Shown here: piece after piece, positions 14,110-22,683 of the stretch
Layout: each line of letters opens with the position of its first letter
How positions within the stretch are numbered: position 1 is the first letter of the stretch
DNA from: a virus
Direction: 5' to 3' (one strand)
Length of the DNA stretch: 64,000 bases
Virus record (IMG/VR): IMGVR_UViG_3300030419_003648
Coordinates: 1 to 64,000 of that record
Notes under the pieces: generated by a model
What the model was told of the DNA's origin: nothing
Seen by the model: the letters and a program-made list of their open reading frames with translations, nothing else
The model's database searches: none
Translations under genes and position numbers: made by a program

Positions 14110-14478
14110 ATGAAGAAGGTATTGATAATATTGGCAATTTTAATGGTTACTGGAACACTGAAAGCTCAAGAAAAAAGAGTGATAACAGTTCCTAAACCTC
14201 AAGTTCAAAGACCGCAAGGTTTTGGAAAACAGCAATGGCAACAACCCAGACAAGCTCAGCCTCCTGTTCAAAGAAACCATATTCATGGACGAATCATAAT
14301 TGGACAGCCAATGTATTATCCTTACTATAGGAACTACAGTTGGGTTAGAAACAACCATAACTTTCACCCTCATTGGTGTGGGTGTGCTATGTGTTGCCCT
14401 CCTGTTATAATTCAGCCACAGCCTGTCCCTGTATACCCAATGCCTTTTGGCGGGTTTTACTTTCAATTTAGGTTTTAA
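14110..14478 (+). CDS. Secreted Pro/Gln/His-rich protein
   Basis: A 122-residue protein with a clear Sec signal peptide (MKKVLIILAILMVTGTLKA, cleavage after A19 likely). The mature part is rich in Gln, Pro, Arg and aromatic residues. Near the C-terminus HPHWCGCAMCCPP clusters four Cys and two His, a possible metal site or disulfide knot. Exported low-complexity protein of unknown role, possibly envelope-associated. Confidence 0.75.
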   Translation: MKKVLIILAILMVTGTLKAQEKRVITVPKPQVQRPQGFGKQQWQQPRQAQPPVQRNHIHGRIIIGQPMYYPYYRNYSWVRNNHNFHPHWCGCAMCCPPVIIQPQPVPVYPMPFGGFYFQFRF

Positions 14479-14480
14479 CA

Positions 14481-14813
14481 ATGAAAAAACTAAACATGCT
14501 TTGCCTAGCAATAATGGCAATCACAATAGGATGTTTAGGATTGATAAACTACAAGCAAGGAAAAAGAATCACTCAACTTGAAGGTGAAATGTATCTCACC
14601 AATACGTATCTTAATCACACATCAATGAAACTTGAAATGTTTTTAGAGATGATAGAAGATGAGATGCACTCATCAATTAGAAGAATATCAAGACCGATAG
14701 CAAGAGAAGAGGTTATAAAGGGCTTCCAAGAATTTGCTGAGAACTTCCGTAATGCAGGAGTTCAGAAAGGTTCCTCTGATGAAAGATCTAATAGCGAGAC
14801 TGAAAAGAATTGA
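14481..14813 (+). CDS. Membrane-anchored or lipoprotein-like hypothetical protein
   Basis: A 110-residue protein with an N-terminal hydrophobic segment (MLCLAIMAITIGCLGLI). The TIGC could be a weak lipobox, or the segment a simple anchor. The remainder is helical and charged. Overlaps the following small membrane gene by 35 bp. Confidence 0.7.
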   Translation: MKKLNMLCLAIMAITIGCLGLINYKQGKRITQLEGEMYLTNTYLNHTSMKLEMFLEMIEDEMHSSIRRISRPIAREEVIKGFQEFAENFRNAGVQKGSSDERSNSETEKN

Positions 14814-14928
14814 TTGGACAGTGTTCAACAGGTATGTTATATTAACATTACTTGTCATTAGCCCAGTAGTATTTATGCTTATGGGGATTGGAATTTTACT
14901 GGACATTCTAGGAGCTTTACAAAAATAA
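14779..14928 (+). CDS. Small membrane protein, 49 aa
   Basis: Start ATG 14779 (MKDLIARLKRIDW) follows AGG with suitable spacing; an upstream ATG at 14734 in the same frame lies deep in the previous gene. A basic amphipathic N-terminus is followed by one long hydrophobic segment (about 25 residues). Could be a holin- or spanin-like peptide, but nothing specific supports that. Confidence 0.6.
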   Translation: MKDLIARLKRIDWTVFNRYVILTLLVISPVVFMLMGIGILLDILGALQK

Positions 14929-14929
14929 A

Positions 14930-15907
14930 ATGACTCAGGAAGATGAGATTATACATGTAAAATCTTGGATGGACTTAGGCGACTGCAACTATGAAATAGA
15001 CCACGACGATGATTCTATACCTGAGTCCGGCGTGGTCTATTGCAATATAGAACACATACATAAGTTCTTTGAAAAGTGTAAACGAACAGATAACAAATAC
15101 ATTGTAATTAGCGGATTCAGCGATTACGGTGTTGCTCTACAAAAAGAACATCCTGTAGCCAATGATATGATTAAATGGCTACCATTCATAGAAAATGAAA
15201 TACCAAACATTGGCTATTCGCCTTTGATAATACCAGCTAGGTGCGAAGTCGAAAAATGCAAGATAGAAGATAAGTATTCTGTCAAATGTTATTCTAGTAC
15301 ATACTCTACATTTAGTAGCATACCAGACAATATCATCAAATGGTTTACTGTAAACCCAATGATAGAAGATGATAGAATAGTCAACATACCTCTTGGTGTT
15401 GGAAAAGATGCACCATCTGAAATAGCCGAGGTTTGTCTTAGCGAATCAGACCTGCTCAAACATTCGCCCTCAGACCGAGTGAAAATGGTCTACATAAATT
15501 GGCAAGATCACACAATAGAAAGAATAAGATTAAAGAACGCTTTAATTAGGCTAGACCCTGCGTGGGGAACTATTGTTAGAGAGCCTAAAGAATACAAAGA
15601 CTATTTAACAGACCTAATGAATCATGCTTTTGCAATATGTCCAGAAGGTAATGGCGTAGACTGTTACAGGATATTGGAATGTATATATTGCGGCACTATA
15701 CCAATAGTGACCAAAAAGATAGCCTATCAATACCTTGAAGGTTTGCCTCATGTCGTAATAGAAAACTGGAATAATTTGAATTATGAGTTTCTGAAATCAG
15801 AGTTAGACAGAATTGAAAAAACTGAGTATAATCTTGATAAGGGTAAACTGTCTTATTGGAAAAAACAGATAGAAGACGAGAGGTCAAGAGTATGGAAGGG
15901 GTTTTAG
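14930..15907 (+). CDS. Exostosin-like (GT47-type) glycosyltransferase
   Basis: A 325-residue protein. The C-terminal half carries the exostosin signature: FAICPEGNGVDCYRILECIYCGTIPIVTKK, where the E and R residues usually bind the sugar nucleotide. The N-terminal half is acidic and less conserved. It probably transfers a sugar to a glycan acceptor on the cytoplasmic side, as no signal peptide is present. It starts a run of glycan genes; the stop overlaps a 40-residue membrane peptide. Confidence 0.78.
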   Translation: MTQEDEIIHVKSWMDLGDCNYEIDHDDDSIPESGVVYCNIEHIHKFFEKCKRTDNKYIVISGFSDYGVALQKEHPVANDMIKWLPFIENEIPNIGYSPLIIPARCEVEKCKIEDKYSVKCYSSTYSTFSSIPDNIIKWFTVNPMIEDDRIVNIPLGVGKDAPSEIAEVCLSESDLLKHSPSDRVKMVYINWQDHTIERIRLKNALIRLDPAWGTIVREPKEYKDYLTDLMNHAFAICPEGNGVDCYRILECIYCGTIPIVTKKIAYQYLEGLPHVVIENWNNLNYEFLKSELDRIEKTEYNLDKGKLSYWKKQIEDERSRVWKGF

Positions 15908-16014
15908 CTGGCCTAACTGCTTGGGGTGTAGAACTAGCAATAGCTGTAGCAATATTACTTGTGCTAAAACACGAAGAAAACAAAGTGTATAAAAGAAGGA
16001 AGAATAACAAATGA
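15892..16014 (+). CDS. Small single-pass membrane protein, 40 aa
   Basis: ATG at 15892 overlaps the preceding gene by 16 bp and the stop overlaps the next ATG as ATGA. One hydrophobic segment (VELAIAVAILLVL) is followed by a strongly basic tail ending KRRKNNK, a typical positive-inside anchor. The coupling to glycosyltransferases on both sides suggests a membrane tether, which is inference. Confidence 0.6.
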   Translation: MEGVLAGLTAWGVELAIAVAILLVLKHEENKVYKRRKNNK

Positions 16015-17153
16015 GTTTCTTGGAATCAACTGTAAGCATGAACCTTTTAGCGCCTTTGAATCAGCTTGGCTATGGTGTTACTGGGCTTAATCTGTCAACA
16101 GCTTTGACTAAAGCCGGACATACAGTGGCTTTATTCCCTATTGGAAACATAGATGTTCCAGATCAATACGGAGAGCTTATCCGGCCAATGATGGCTAATT
16201 CAAGGTTTCCTGACTTTAATGCTCCGTCTATACGTTTATGGCATCAGCATGACATGTCTCAATTTGTTGGTCGTGGAGCTAAGATTGGTTTTCCAATATT
16301 CGAGCTAGAGACTTTTACAGACCTAGAGCTACATCACCTTTCTCATTGTGACTACTGGTTTGTTTGTAGTCAGTGGGCAAAAGATATTTTAGTCAAGAAT
16401 GTAGGAGAACATCTCAAGAGTGATGATATTGCTAGTAGGGTATACGTCATACCTTTAGGTGTTGATAGAGAAATCTTTAGAGAAAACATTTCCCACAGAA
16501 AAGAAACCATATTCTTCAATGCTGGAAAATGGGAGCGTCGAAAAGGTCATGACATCCTAGTTACAGCCTTTAATGAAGCATTTGAAGAAGATGACGATGT
16601 AGAGCTTTGGATGCTTTGCGACAACCCATTTTACCCAGAAGAAGAGAATTTTAAGTGGGAAAGGCTCTACAGATCATCTAAACTAGGCGACAAGATAAGG
16701 GTCATCCCTAGACAGAAAACGCAGCTAGATGTGTATAATATTATGGTACAAACTGACTGCGGAGTATTCCCATCCAGAGCAGAAGGTTGGAATCTTGAGC
16801 TGCTTGAGATGATGTCCTGTGGCAAAAATGTTATTGCAACTAACTATTCAGCGCATACTGAATTTTGCAATGATGAAAATTGTCATTTAGTAGATGTACC
16901 GGAAGAGCTTGAAGAAGCTCAAGATGGAAGATGGTTTAGAGGTCAAGGAAAATGGGCTTCTATTGGAGAAGATCAAGTATCTCAGATTGCTGAACATATG
17001 AGAACTGTTCATCAGTTGAAGCAGAAAGATGATCTAAAGATAAATCAGGCAGGTATTGATACATCTAAGGAATACACTTGGGCTAACGCTGCAAATCACA
17101 TAGTGGCTGCGTTAAATGAAATAAACGAAAAACAAAATGATTCACATACTTAA
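16011..17153 (+). CDS. GT4-type glycosyltransferase
   Basis: A 380-residue retaining GT-B glycosyltransferase of family GT4 (Glycos_transf_1). N-terminal domain opens with LNQLGYGVTGLNLSTAL. The C-terminal domain begins FFNAGKWERRKGHDILVTAF and carries the EX7E donor-binding motif in SRAEGWNLELLEMMSCGKNVIAT. It would extend a glycan using a nucleotide-sugar donor in the cytoplasm. Overlaps its small membrane neighbour by 4 bp and the PAP2 gene by 17 bp. Confidence 0.9.
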   Translation: MSFLESTVSMNLLAPLNQLGYGVTGLNLSTALTKAGHTVALFPIGNIDVPDQYGELIRPMMANSRFPDFNAPSIRLWHQHDMSQFVGRGAKIGFPIFELETFTDLELHHLSHCDYWFVCSQWAKDILVKNVGEHLKSDDIASRVYVIPLGVDREIFRENISHRKETIFFNAGKWERRKGHDILVTAFNEAFEEDDDVELWMLCDNPFYPEEENFKWERLYRSSKLGDKIRVIPRQKTQLDVYNIMVQTDCGVFPSRAEGWNLELLEMMSCGKNVIATNYSAHTEFCNDENCHLVDVPEELEEAQDGRWFRGQGKWASIGEDQVSQIAEHMRTVHQLKQKDDLKINQAGIDTSKEYTWANAANHIVAALNEINEKQNDSHT

Positions 17154-17826
17154 TGCGACTGGTGGCTCCGAAGATATAAATAATATAAAGTATGTTGGTA
17201 AACCTAGTGATAAAGAAGCAAAGTGGATAAAAAAAGCAACTCCTCTTGTTTCAGTTGATTGGAAAGAATTACTTCCACCACCTCCCAGCAATACAAGTGA
17301 TGTCACAAAGACAGATCTTGAGCAGGTTCAAAGAATAACAAGAAACATATCAAAAGAAGATTTTGATATGATTATGCTCGTTGACGACGAACCCTCTCAT
17401 GTTTTTATGCCTTACCTAAAGAGGCATAACCTCTCTTATCCACAAGAGCTTATAGACCTTGTGTTGGATAATGTGTATCCAGTTTGGCTAAAGCTAAAGT
17501 ATTACCATAAACGGCCAAGACCGTTTCAGATAGCTCCACATCTGGGATACATAATATCCGTTATTCAAACATCTACACATCAAACGCCAGCTTATCCTAG
17601 TGGACATCAAGCTGAAGGTGCTATCATAGCGGAGATATTATCTGACATATATCCAGAACATCAAACAGCCTTTTACGAAGCGGCTGGAAAAGTAGGACAC
17701 GCTAGACTTTTACAAGGGGTTCATTACCCTAGCGATAATGAAGCCAGTATGATTCTTAGTAGGATATTATGGGAAAACATAAAGGGAAACTTAGATGATA
17801 ACTGGACTGATATTATCAAAAAATAG
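17137..17826 (+). CDS. PAP2-superfamily phosphatase
   Basis: A 229-residue protein with the three PAP2/haloperoxidase motifs: K119-x6-RP (126-127), PSGH (154-157), and GHARLLQGVHYPSD (R190, H196, D200). All catalytic residues are present. No membrane segments are evident, so it resembles soluble acid phosphatases more than lipid phosphatases, though there is no signal peptide either. It may dephosphorylate a sugar or polyprenyl phosphate in the glycan pathway; that is inferred from neighbours. Confidence 0.85.
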   Translation: MIHILNATGGSEDINNIKYVGKPSDKEAKWIKKATPLVSVDWKELLPPPPSNTSDVTKTDLEQVQRITRNISKEDFDMIMLVDDEPSHVFMPYLKRHNLSYPQELIDLVLDNVYPVWLKLKYYHKRPRPFQIAPHLGYIISVIQTSTHQTPAYPSGHQAEGAIIAEILSDIYPEHQTAFYEAAGKVGHARLLQGVHYPSDNEASMILSRILWENIKGNLDDNWTDIIKK

Positions 17827-18631
17827 AGCATCTCAATTAAGATTATTATTAGAAAGTATAAAGCTAAATGCGCCAAATCTATTCTCTGAAATAAAAATAT
17901 TGTACACCTCAACTGACGACAAGTTTGATGAGGGTTACAAAAAATTGATAAACGAAGAAATCCTGAATAATATTGTTTGGCAAAGAGAAAATGATTTTGT
18001 TCAGGATTTTTTGCAATCATTAAGAGATTGTAAAACTGAGTATATTTGTGGAATAGTTGATGACTGCGTAATCTATAAAAGATTAGCGTCTACTCCACAA
18101 CAAATAATAGATAGTTTCGATGAGGATGTTTTTTGTTTTTCTTTACGTCTTGGTTTGAATACTACAATGCAATTCTACCTAGACCCCAAAAGAAAAATAC
18201 TGCTTGAGGATTTCCAACAAAGTGGATTTTTCATCCGTTGGAATTGGAAAGAGTGGGCAGACACATTGAATTATGGTTATCCAATATCATTAGATGGTCA
18301 TATATTTAGGACGAAAGAATTATCAGATCTGTCGCACAGCTTTGAGTTTGAATACCTCAGACAATGGGAAGGTGTTTTAGCAGGTAAGTGCAGAGAAAAA
18401 ACAGAACGAGATAAGATGATTGCTTACAAACAAAGTGTTTTGTTTAGCATACCAGCAAACTGTGTACAAGATCCTCCATTAATAGCAGGTCAAATACATG
18501 AGTTTACAGAGGAAAAACTTAACGATTTATATTTAGAAGGAACCGTTATTGACTTAGGGGCTTTAGAGTTTGCCTTTCAAAATGTTAAATGGTCACATAA
18601 CGAAGTTCCGTTTTTCTTTAAGGAGTTATGA
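17795..18631 (+). CDS. Glycosyltransferase-like protein (paralogue of the 27641 gene)
   Basis: A 278-residue protein. Its N-terminus MITGLILSKNRASQLRLLLESI and a GIVDDCVIYKR segment resemble GT2-type GT-A enzymes, with a possible DD metal site. It shares the opening motif, the FSLRLGLNTTMQ / LSLRLGNNTVIQ block, the NYGYPISLDGHIF / NFGMPMSINGHIY block and the C-terminal layout with the protein at 27641, so the two are paralogues. Overlaps the PAP2 gene by 32 bp. Activity is inferred. Confidence 0.7.
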   Translation: MITGLILSKNRASQLRLLLESIKLNAPNLFSEIKILYTSTDDKFDEGYKKLINEEILNNIVWQRENDFVQDFLQSLRDCKTEYICGIVDDCVIYKRLASTPQQIIDSFDEDVFCFSLRLGLNTTMQFYLDPKRKILLEDFQQSGFFIRWNWKEWADTLNYGYPISLDGHIFRTKELSDLSHSFEFEYLRQWEGVLAGKCREKTERDKMIAYKQSVLFSIPANCVQDPPLIAGQIHEFTEEKLNDLYLEGTVIDLGALEFAFQNVKWSHNEVPFFFKEL

Positions 18632-18632
18632 G

Positions 18633-18851
18633 ATGGAAAATCTAAGAGAAAAGGGTTTAGAATATTTAAAGAATAAAGCACTGACTGACAGGAATAAAGC
18701 AGAGCTTTCTCTTACTCTTCTTCTTGATTTAAGCGTCGGGATTGGAGATCACTCAACTGAAGATTTTTATAACAACCTTGATGAAGCACTGAACACTTTG
18801 GTAGATGCTGAAGATAGGCTAGAAATACTCAAGAAAAATTTTGATGCTTAG
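18633..18851 (+). CDS. Small helical hypothetical protein
   Basis: Start ATG 18633 follows AAGGAG with 7-nt spacing, so the 72-residue version is preferred to an in-frame ATG at 18570. The product is charged and helical. Unrecognised. Confidence 0.65.
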   Translation: MENLREKGLEYLKNKALTDRNKAELSLTLLLDLSVGIGDHSTEDFYNNLDEALNTLVDAEDRLEILKKNFDA

Positions 18852-19263
18852 AAGACTATTCAAAAAATTATTTCGTTCTTCAAAGAAAGAAGAATTTGCG
18901 GCAGAAATATCTTACAAGGTAGATGCCGAAGGTGATATATGGTTAGATTTCAAATGGAAGTCTGACGTTAATAAAAATGCAGCTAAGATGTTTTCTGAAT
19001 TATTTGTAGAAGTATCATCTGGAGGTTTAGTTGATAGTTCTTTAGAGTTTTTAGAAAACAAATTTAAGGAAATGGGATCTGAAGAGGATTATGATGGATT
19101 CTTACAATATATAAATCTCTTGCAAGACATCAAGTTCATGGAACAAATGACAGATGAGATTGAAGAGCAAGACGAAGATGACGATGACCAGCCTCTTATT
19201 AGACCAACAGAAGTTGCAAACATAATAGAGACTGGAACTGTCAATGATTCCTTAAACAATTAA
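18844..19263 (+). CDS. Acidic hypothetical protein with basic N-terminus
   Basis: A 139-residue protein: a basic amphipathic start (MLRRLFKKLFRSSKK) that could touch membrane or nucleic acid, then an acidic body with an Asp/Glu-rich stretch around EEQDEDDDDQ. Overlaps the previous gene by 8 bp. No family recognised. Confidence 0.7.
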   Translation: MLRRLFKKLFRSSKKEEFAAEISYKVDAEGDIWLDFKWKSDVNKNAAKMFSELFVEVSSGGLVDSSLEFLENKFKEMGSEEDYDGFLQYINLLQDIKFMEQMTDEIEEQDEDDDDQPLIRPTEVANIIETGTVNDSLNN

Positions 19264-19276
19264 AGGGAGTACGAAG

Positions 19277-19891
19277 ATGCCCAGTACAAATAAAAAAGTA
19301 GCGTGGGAAAAATGGGATGAGGACGTACTTGACCAAGAAATAATAGAAGATACAGTCAGTGAGTTTGGAGAATACGAAGAAGACTCTAGTCTTGCCGAAG
19401 ATGCTCTTTTGTTTTTAGAAAAGATACCCAAGTTGGTAACAACTCCTCTTGGAATGTTCCAGCTATACGACAAGATGAGTGTTATGAACCAATACGAATG
19501 TTGGATGGGTTATACCAATTTTGATATTACAAACAAAGTAAAAACAATAATAGAAAAAACTCAAGGCGTTGAACTGCTAACAATAATTAGTAGGTACAGA
19601 TTCTTTGTGGGTATTGGAAAATTATTTGATTTTTCAGACGTAAGATTATCCATAGAAGGATCTTTGTGCGGAGCCAAGTTTGAATTAGACGACGAGACAA
19701 AAGAAACTGTAGAGGTTGTAAAAGACGCTCTATCCTCAGATAGATACTGGGCTATATTTGTTTCTCCAAATGGAGAACTTTTATACTCTAGTACGAATGA
19801 TGATAATGATGAAAGCTATTTAGAAACATTAATGTCATACGAAAAGAAAAAGAAAAAATCTGGTGGAAAAATTATTCAAAATGAACAGTAA
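19277..19891 (+). CDS. Hypothetical protein
   Basis: A 204-residue acidic protein following a good GGGAG ribosome-binding site. Residues 40-190 alternate hydrophobic strands and helices with no recognised motif; the C-terminus is Lys-rich. Its last 11 bp overlap the ClpP-like gene, suggesting translational coupling. Confidence 0.7.
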   Translation: MPSTNKKVAWEKWDEDVLDQEIIEDTVSEFGEYEEDSSLAEDALLFLEKIPKLVTTPLGMFQLYDKMSVMNQYECWMGYTNFDITNKVKTIIEKTQGVELLTIISRYRFFVGIGKLFDFSDVRLSIEGSLCGAKFELDDETKETVEVVKDALSSDRYWAIFVSPNGELLYSSTNDDNDESYLETLMSYEKKKKKSGGKIIQNEQ

Positions 19892-20486
19892 GATTATTAG
19901 CCCCGAAGACTCTTTCTTGCTTGATTGTGGAAAGGTTTTTGTTTGGGGTGATATAGACGAAGATTTAGCTTTGAAATTTTCTAGGCATATAAGATATGTA
20001 GCTAGTAAAGGACTAAAAGTCATGTACGTTTATATACATTCTGATGGTGGAGATGTAGATGCTGTTTGTTCGATGATAGATGAGATTGAAGGTGTTAAAT
20101 CGCAAGGAATAGAAGTAAATACTATTGCAAATGGAAAAGCATTTTCCGCAGCGGCTTATTTACTGACGTTTGGGACAAATAGATATGCAACAAATAACGC
20201 CACAATTATGCTGCATCCTATACTTTTTGATCTTGATTTAGATTATATAGATGCTCAAAGATCTTACACAGATTTTACAAACTTAAAGTATCAAAATTTG
20301 ATTTCCAAAGTTGCAAAAAACTGCGGAAGGAAAAGCAAAAACACAATAGATAAGTTTATGTCTGAGATAAAAGATGGACTATGGCTTATGCCTAAACAGG
20401 CTATAAAAATGAAAGTCATAGACTCTATTTGGGATTACGGTTGGGAAAATGAAATAAATGAACAATGTAACAAACGACGAGTTTAA
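19881..20486 (+). CDS. ClpP-like serine protease
   Basis: A 201-residue S14 (ClpP) family protein. The oxyanion strand IHSDGGDVDAVCSMIDEI (about 52-69), catalytic Ser89 in GKAFSAAAYLL, His112 in TIMLHPI and Asp165 in KDGLWLMPKQA match the ClpP triad. Length fits ClpP (about 200). In phages such proteins are often head-maturation proteases, but no capsid gene is adjacent here; degradation or regulation of host proteins is an alternative. Start ATG 19881 chosen over GTG 19863. Overlaps the sigma factor gene by 29 bp. Confidence 0.88.
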   Translation: MNSKIISPEDSFLLDCGKVFVWGDIDEDLALKFSRHIRYVASKGLKVMYVYIHSDGGDVDAVCSMIDEIEGVKSQGIEVNTIANGKAFSAAAYLLTFGTNRYATNNATIMLHPILFDLDLDYIDAQRSYTDFTNLKYQNLISKVAKNCGRKSKNTIDKFMSEIKDGLWLMPKQAIKMKVIDSIWDYGWENEINEQCNKRRV

Positions 20487-20955
20487 AGAAGCGTTCAAAA
20501 ACCTAGACAACATAAGGATAATGAACAAAGTATGCTCAAGGTATAGAGCTACAATACCTTATGAAGAAATAGAACGCTGCAAAATGATTGCTCTCTGGCA
20601 AGCATTAAAAGCATTTGACCCAAATGGAGGAAGAAAGTTTACCTCGTTTTTGTATAACAGGATTGACTGGGAGTGCAAAAAACAAATATATGAGATAAAC
20701 AAATCCAGAAGAATCAAAATAGACATGCCCCTTGAGTTTTCTGACGCATCTACACCAGATGACTTCTTGGAGCTATTAGAAATAAAAGACATAATGGAAA
20801 AGATAGATGAAAATTCACAGAAAATAATTTATCAAAGATTTTTCCAAAGGATGACAATGAAGGAAATAGCCAAAGAGAATGGCTATAGCAGAGAGACGGC
20901 TAGGAGAAACATAATTTGTTCCATAGATAAAATTAAAAAATGCTTACAGAATTAG
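20458..20955 (+). CDS. Sigma-70 family RNA polymerase sigma factor
   Basis: A 165-residue two-domain sigma factor. Region 2 is ALWQALKAFDPNGGRKFTSFLYNRIDWECKKQI; region 4 is MTMKEIAKENGYSRETARRNIICSIDKIK with a helix-turn-helix. It would redirect host RNA polymerase to phage promoters, possibly those with the GTGTATAAT core, but that link is untested. Overlaps the ClpP-like and DeoC-like genes. A second sigma-like gene lies at 48865. Confidence 0.88.
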   Translation: MNNVTNDEFKEAFKNLDNIRIMNKVCSRYRATIPYEEIERCKMIALWQALKAFDPNGGRKFTSFLYNRIDWECKKQIYEINKSRRIKIDMPLEFSDASTPDDFLELLEIKDIMEKIDENSQKIIYQRFFQRMTMKEIAKENGYSRETARRNIICSIDKIKKCLQN

Positions 20956-21572
20956 CTTGCTACAACCAAGACGCAACATTTCAAGAGTTGCTAGAAACAA
21001 TATTCATATCTTGCCAAAAAGAAATAGATTCAGTAGCGATACCGTCTGGCTTTATGAATAGAGTAAATGACTTTCTAAAAGACCAAAAATTTTCAGCAGC
21101 GATAGATTTCCCCTATGGTGTCAACGGAACTCAAGTCAGAGTTCACGAAATAATACTAGCCATAAGACAAGGCGCTTCCTATATAGACCTAGTGTTGAAT
21201 AGCGGGTTAATTAAAGATAAAAACTGGCATAAAATAAAGGAAGATCTGAAGGCTTGCATGACGGTTTGCAAAACCAATGATGTCGAATTGAGAGTAATCA
21301 CTGAGTATAGATTGTTTGATACAAAAACGCTGCTTTTATTGTGCGATCTGGTGTACGGGTTTGGTGTCTATAACATGATTAATTCTACTGGCTTTATAGC
21401 CGATGATCTTTCTGATAACGCATTAATTTCCCATGAAATACAGTCAAAGACAGGCATGAACGTGACTGCATGTGGAAGATTCACAAGCGAAAAGCATTTT
21501 AAGATGCTTGAAGATGCAGACATATACGGTCTTAGGCTAATGTCTCCTAGAATAGCGGAAGACCTGCTCTAA
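20940..21572 (+). CDS. DeoC-like aldolase homologue lacking the Schiff-base lysine
   Basis: A 210-residue TIM-barrel protein related to deoxyribose-phosphate aldolase. AAIDFPYGVNGTQVRVHEIILAIRQGASYIDLVLNSG and ELRVITEYRLF align with DeoC, with D83 kept. At the catalytic site DeoC has IKTSTG, whereas here MINSTG places Ile147 at the lysine. The second lysine region (FKPAGGVRT) reads NVTACGRFT. Ordinary aldolase chemistry is therefore unlikely; a binding or altered role is possible. Overlaps the sigma gene by 16 bp. Confidence 0.82.
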   Translation: MLTELACYNQDATFQELLETIFISCQKEIDSVAIPSGFMNRVNDFLKDQKFSAAIDFPYGVNGTQVRVHEIILAIRQGASYIDLVLNSGLIKDKNWHKIKEDLKACMTVCKTNDVELRVITEYRLFDTKTLLLLCDLVYGFGVYNMINSTGFIADDLSDNALISHEIQSKTGMNVTACGRFTSEKHFKMLEDADIYGLRLMSPRIAEDLL

Positions 21573-21575
21573 TAA

Positions 21576-21584
21576 GTGTATATT
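21576..21584 (+). promoter_or_regulatory. Promoter-like GTG-TATATT
   Basis: GTGTATATTATATTAGG directly after the DeoC-like gene resembles the GTGTATAAT elements found elsewhere in the window, with one altered base in the hexamer. It precedes the 84-bp leader of the gene at 21657. Confidence 0.45.
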
Positions 21585-21656
21585 ATATTAGGACTTGGAT
21601 TTCTATCATAGGAACTATCGGACTTGTGCAATATAGTCATATGAAAGGTTAATATC

Positions 21657-22292
21657 ATGACTGTAAGCACACATAAATCTACTGCTCAGGGAAGCGGAAG
21701 CTTCAAAGATGACGGTGGAACAATTTTGAATGGTGGGAATATTAGTGGAAGTAAATTTCAAGCTAAGACTCCTATCGAAATAGTACAGGGTCGTAAAGTT
21801 TCTGGTTCTAAAGTCGTTGCTAAATCTGGAGATGCCTACAATGCAGGTATCACCACAGCTAACTCCGGTGGAACTCTAGCTTTTAACCCAAGTGGAAGAT
21901 CAGTTACTCGTTCTGCTACTGACACGGGCTTCTTGATTAGAGGCGGTGTTGCGAACAACATTTCTGGTATTTCCAGTTTGAACCCAATCTTGAGTGGTGC
22001 TTCCGATACGACAAGTCGTCGTGGTGGAAACATTCACCCAATGAAGAAGTATCGTCAGAATGGTACTTGGGCAACTGCTATCTTCGATATCTTCGGTGGA
22101 GGACTATTGCAGAGCGATGGTACAGCCAAAGATGGTATCACTGACAGAGGAACTGCTATCACACTTGGTGTTGACCATGCAGCAGAACCTGTTGGTGGCG
22201 TAAGAGCAATTCCGGGTGAATTTGTAATTCTGTTTGACTTTGCTACGTTTACTAATAACTACAAAGACTACAGTGCAATCACTGGTGCTTAA
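21657..22292 (+). CDS. Gly/Ser/Thr-rich protein, possibly virion-associated
   Basis: A 211-residue protein without Cys, rich in Gly, Ser, Thr and Asn, with repeated short GSK/SGSK motifs in the first 65 residues (NISGSKFQ, KVSGSKVV). Such composition is common in phage structural or fibre-associated proteins, and its own promoter-like leader would allow strong late expression. No signal peptide. The structural role is a guess from composition. Confidence 0.75.
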   Translation: MTVSTHKSTAQGSGSFKDDGGTILNGGNISGSKFQAKTPIEIVQGRKVSGSKVVAKSGDAYNAGITTANSGGTLAFNPSGRSVTRSATDTGFLIRGGVANNISGISSLNPILSGASDTTSRRGGNIHPMKKYRQNGTWATAIFDIFGGGLLQSDGTAKDGITDRGTAITLGVDHAAEPVGGVRAIPGEFVILFDFATFTNNYKDYSAITGA

Positions 22293-22314
22293 TCGTTTTT
22301 CTTAGAGGTGTATC

Positions 22315-22626
22315 ATGAGTTCATTAGAAATGCCAGCACTAGCTGCTGTTATTGCAATCACTATGGGATTGATAAAGGTAATTGAAATGTTGATTTCTAA
22401 GAAGTCTTCTAAAGATTCTTGTTTGAATCAGGAAGAAAGAAATTGGTTACAAGGACTGCATGATTTACACGAAAAGTGTGATACCGATGGAACCCCCTTG
22501 GTTTATGTTCCTAGAAGTTGGGCTGAAATTCAGCGCAATATGCAACATATCATGACCAAGATAGTTAATGACCAACGGAGGATCGCAGATATTCTAGAAA
22601 GAATTGATAAGAAGATAGATAAGTAG
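22315..22626 (+). CDS. Small membrane protein with cytoplasmic helix
   Basis: A 103-residue protein with one N-terminal hydrophobic segment (residues 5-27) and a charged helical tail ending in a coiled-coil-like DILERIDKKIDK. Follows GAGGTG. Resembles single-span phage holin or pinholin candidates only in size and topology. An intrinsic terminator follows. Confidence 0.65.
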   Translation: MSSLEMPALAAVIAITMGLIKVIEMLISKKSSKDSCLNQEERNWLQGLHDLHEKCDTDGTPLVYVPRSWAEIQRNMQHIMTKIVNDQRRIADILERIDKKIDK

Positions 22627-22634
22627 TAACTAAT

Positions 22635-22670
22635 GGGGGTATGGGGTAATTGCTCCTTACCCCCTATTTT
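22635..22670 (+). terminator. Rho-independent terminator
   Basis: GGGGGTA (22635-22641) pairs with TACCCCC (22658-22664), with an inner GGGG/CTCC extension around a 6-nt loop, followed by TATTTTA. An in-frame ATG at 22633 inside this structure is therefore not used as a start. Confidence 0.8.
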
Positions 22671-22683
22671 ATGGAGAAGCAAA

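Noticed and set aside
19881-20486. Prohead protease assignment for the ClpP-like gene
   Set aside because: No portal, scaffold or capsid gene is adjacent, so only the family is named.
22633-22683. ATG at 22633 as start of the Cys-rich gene
   Set aside because: It falls at a terminator stem; ATG 22684 has a GGAG site with proper spacing.
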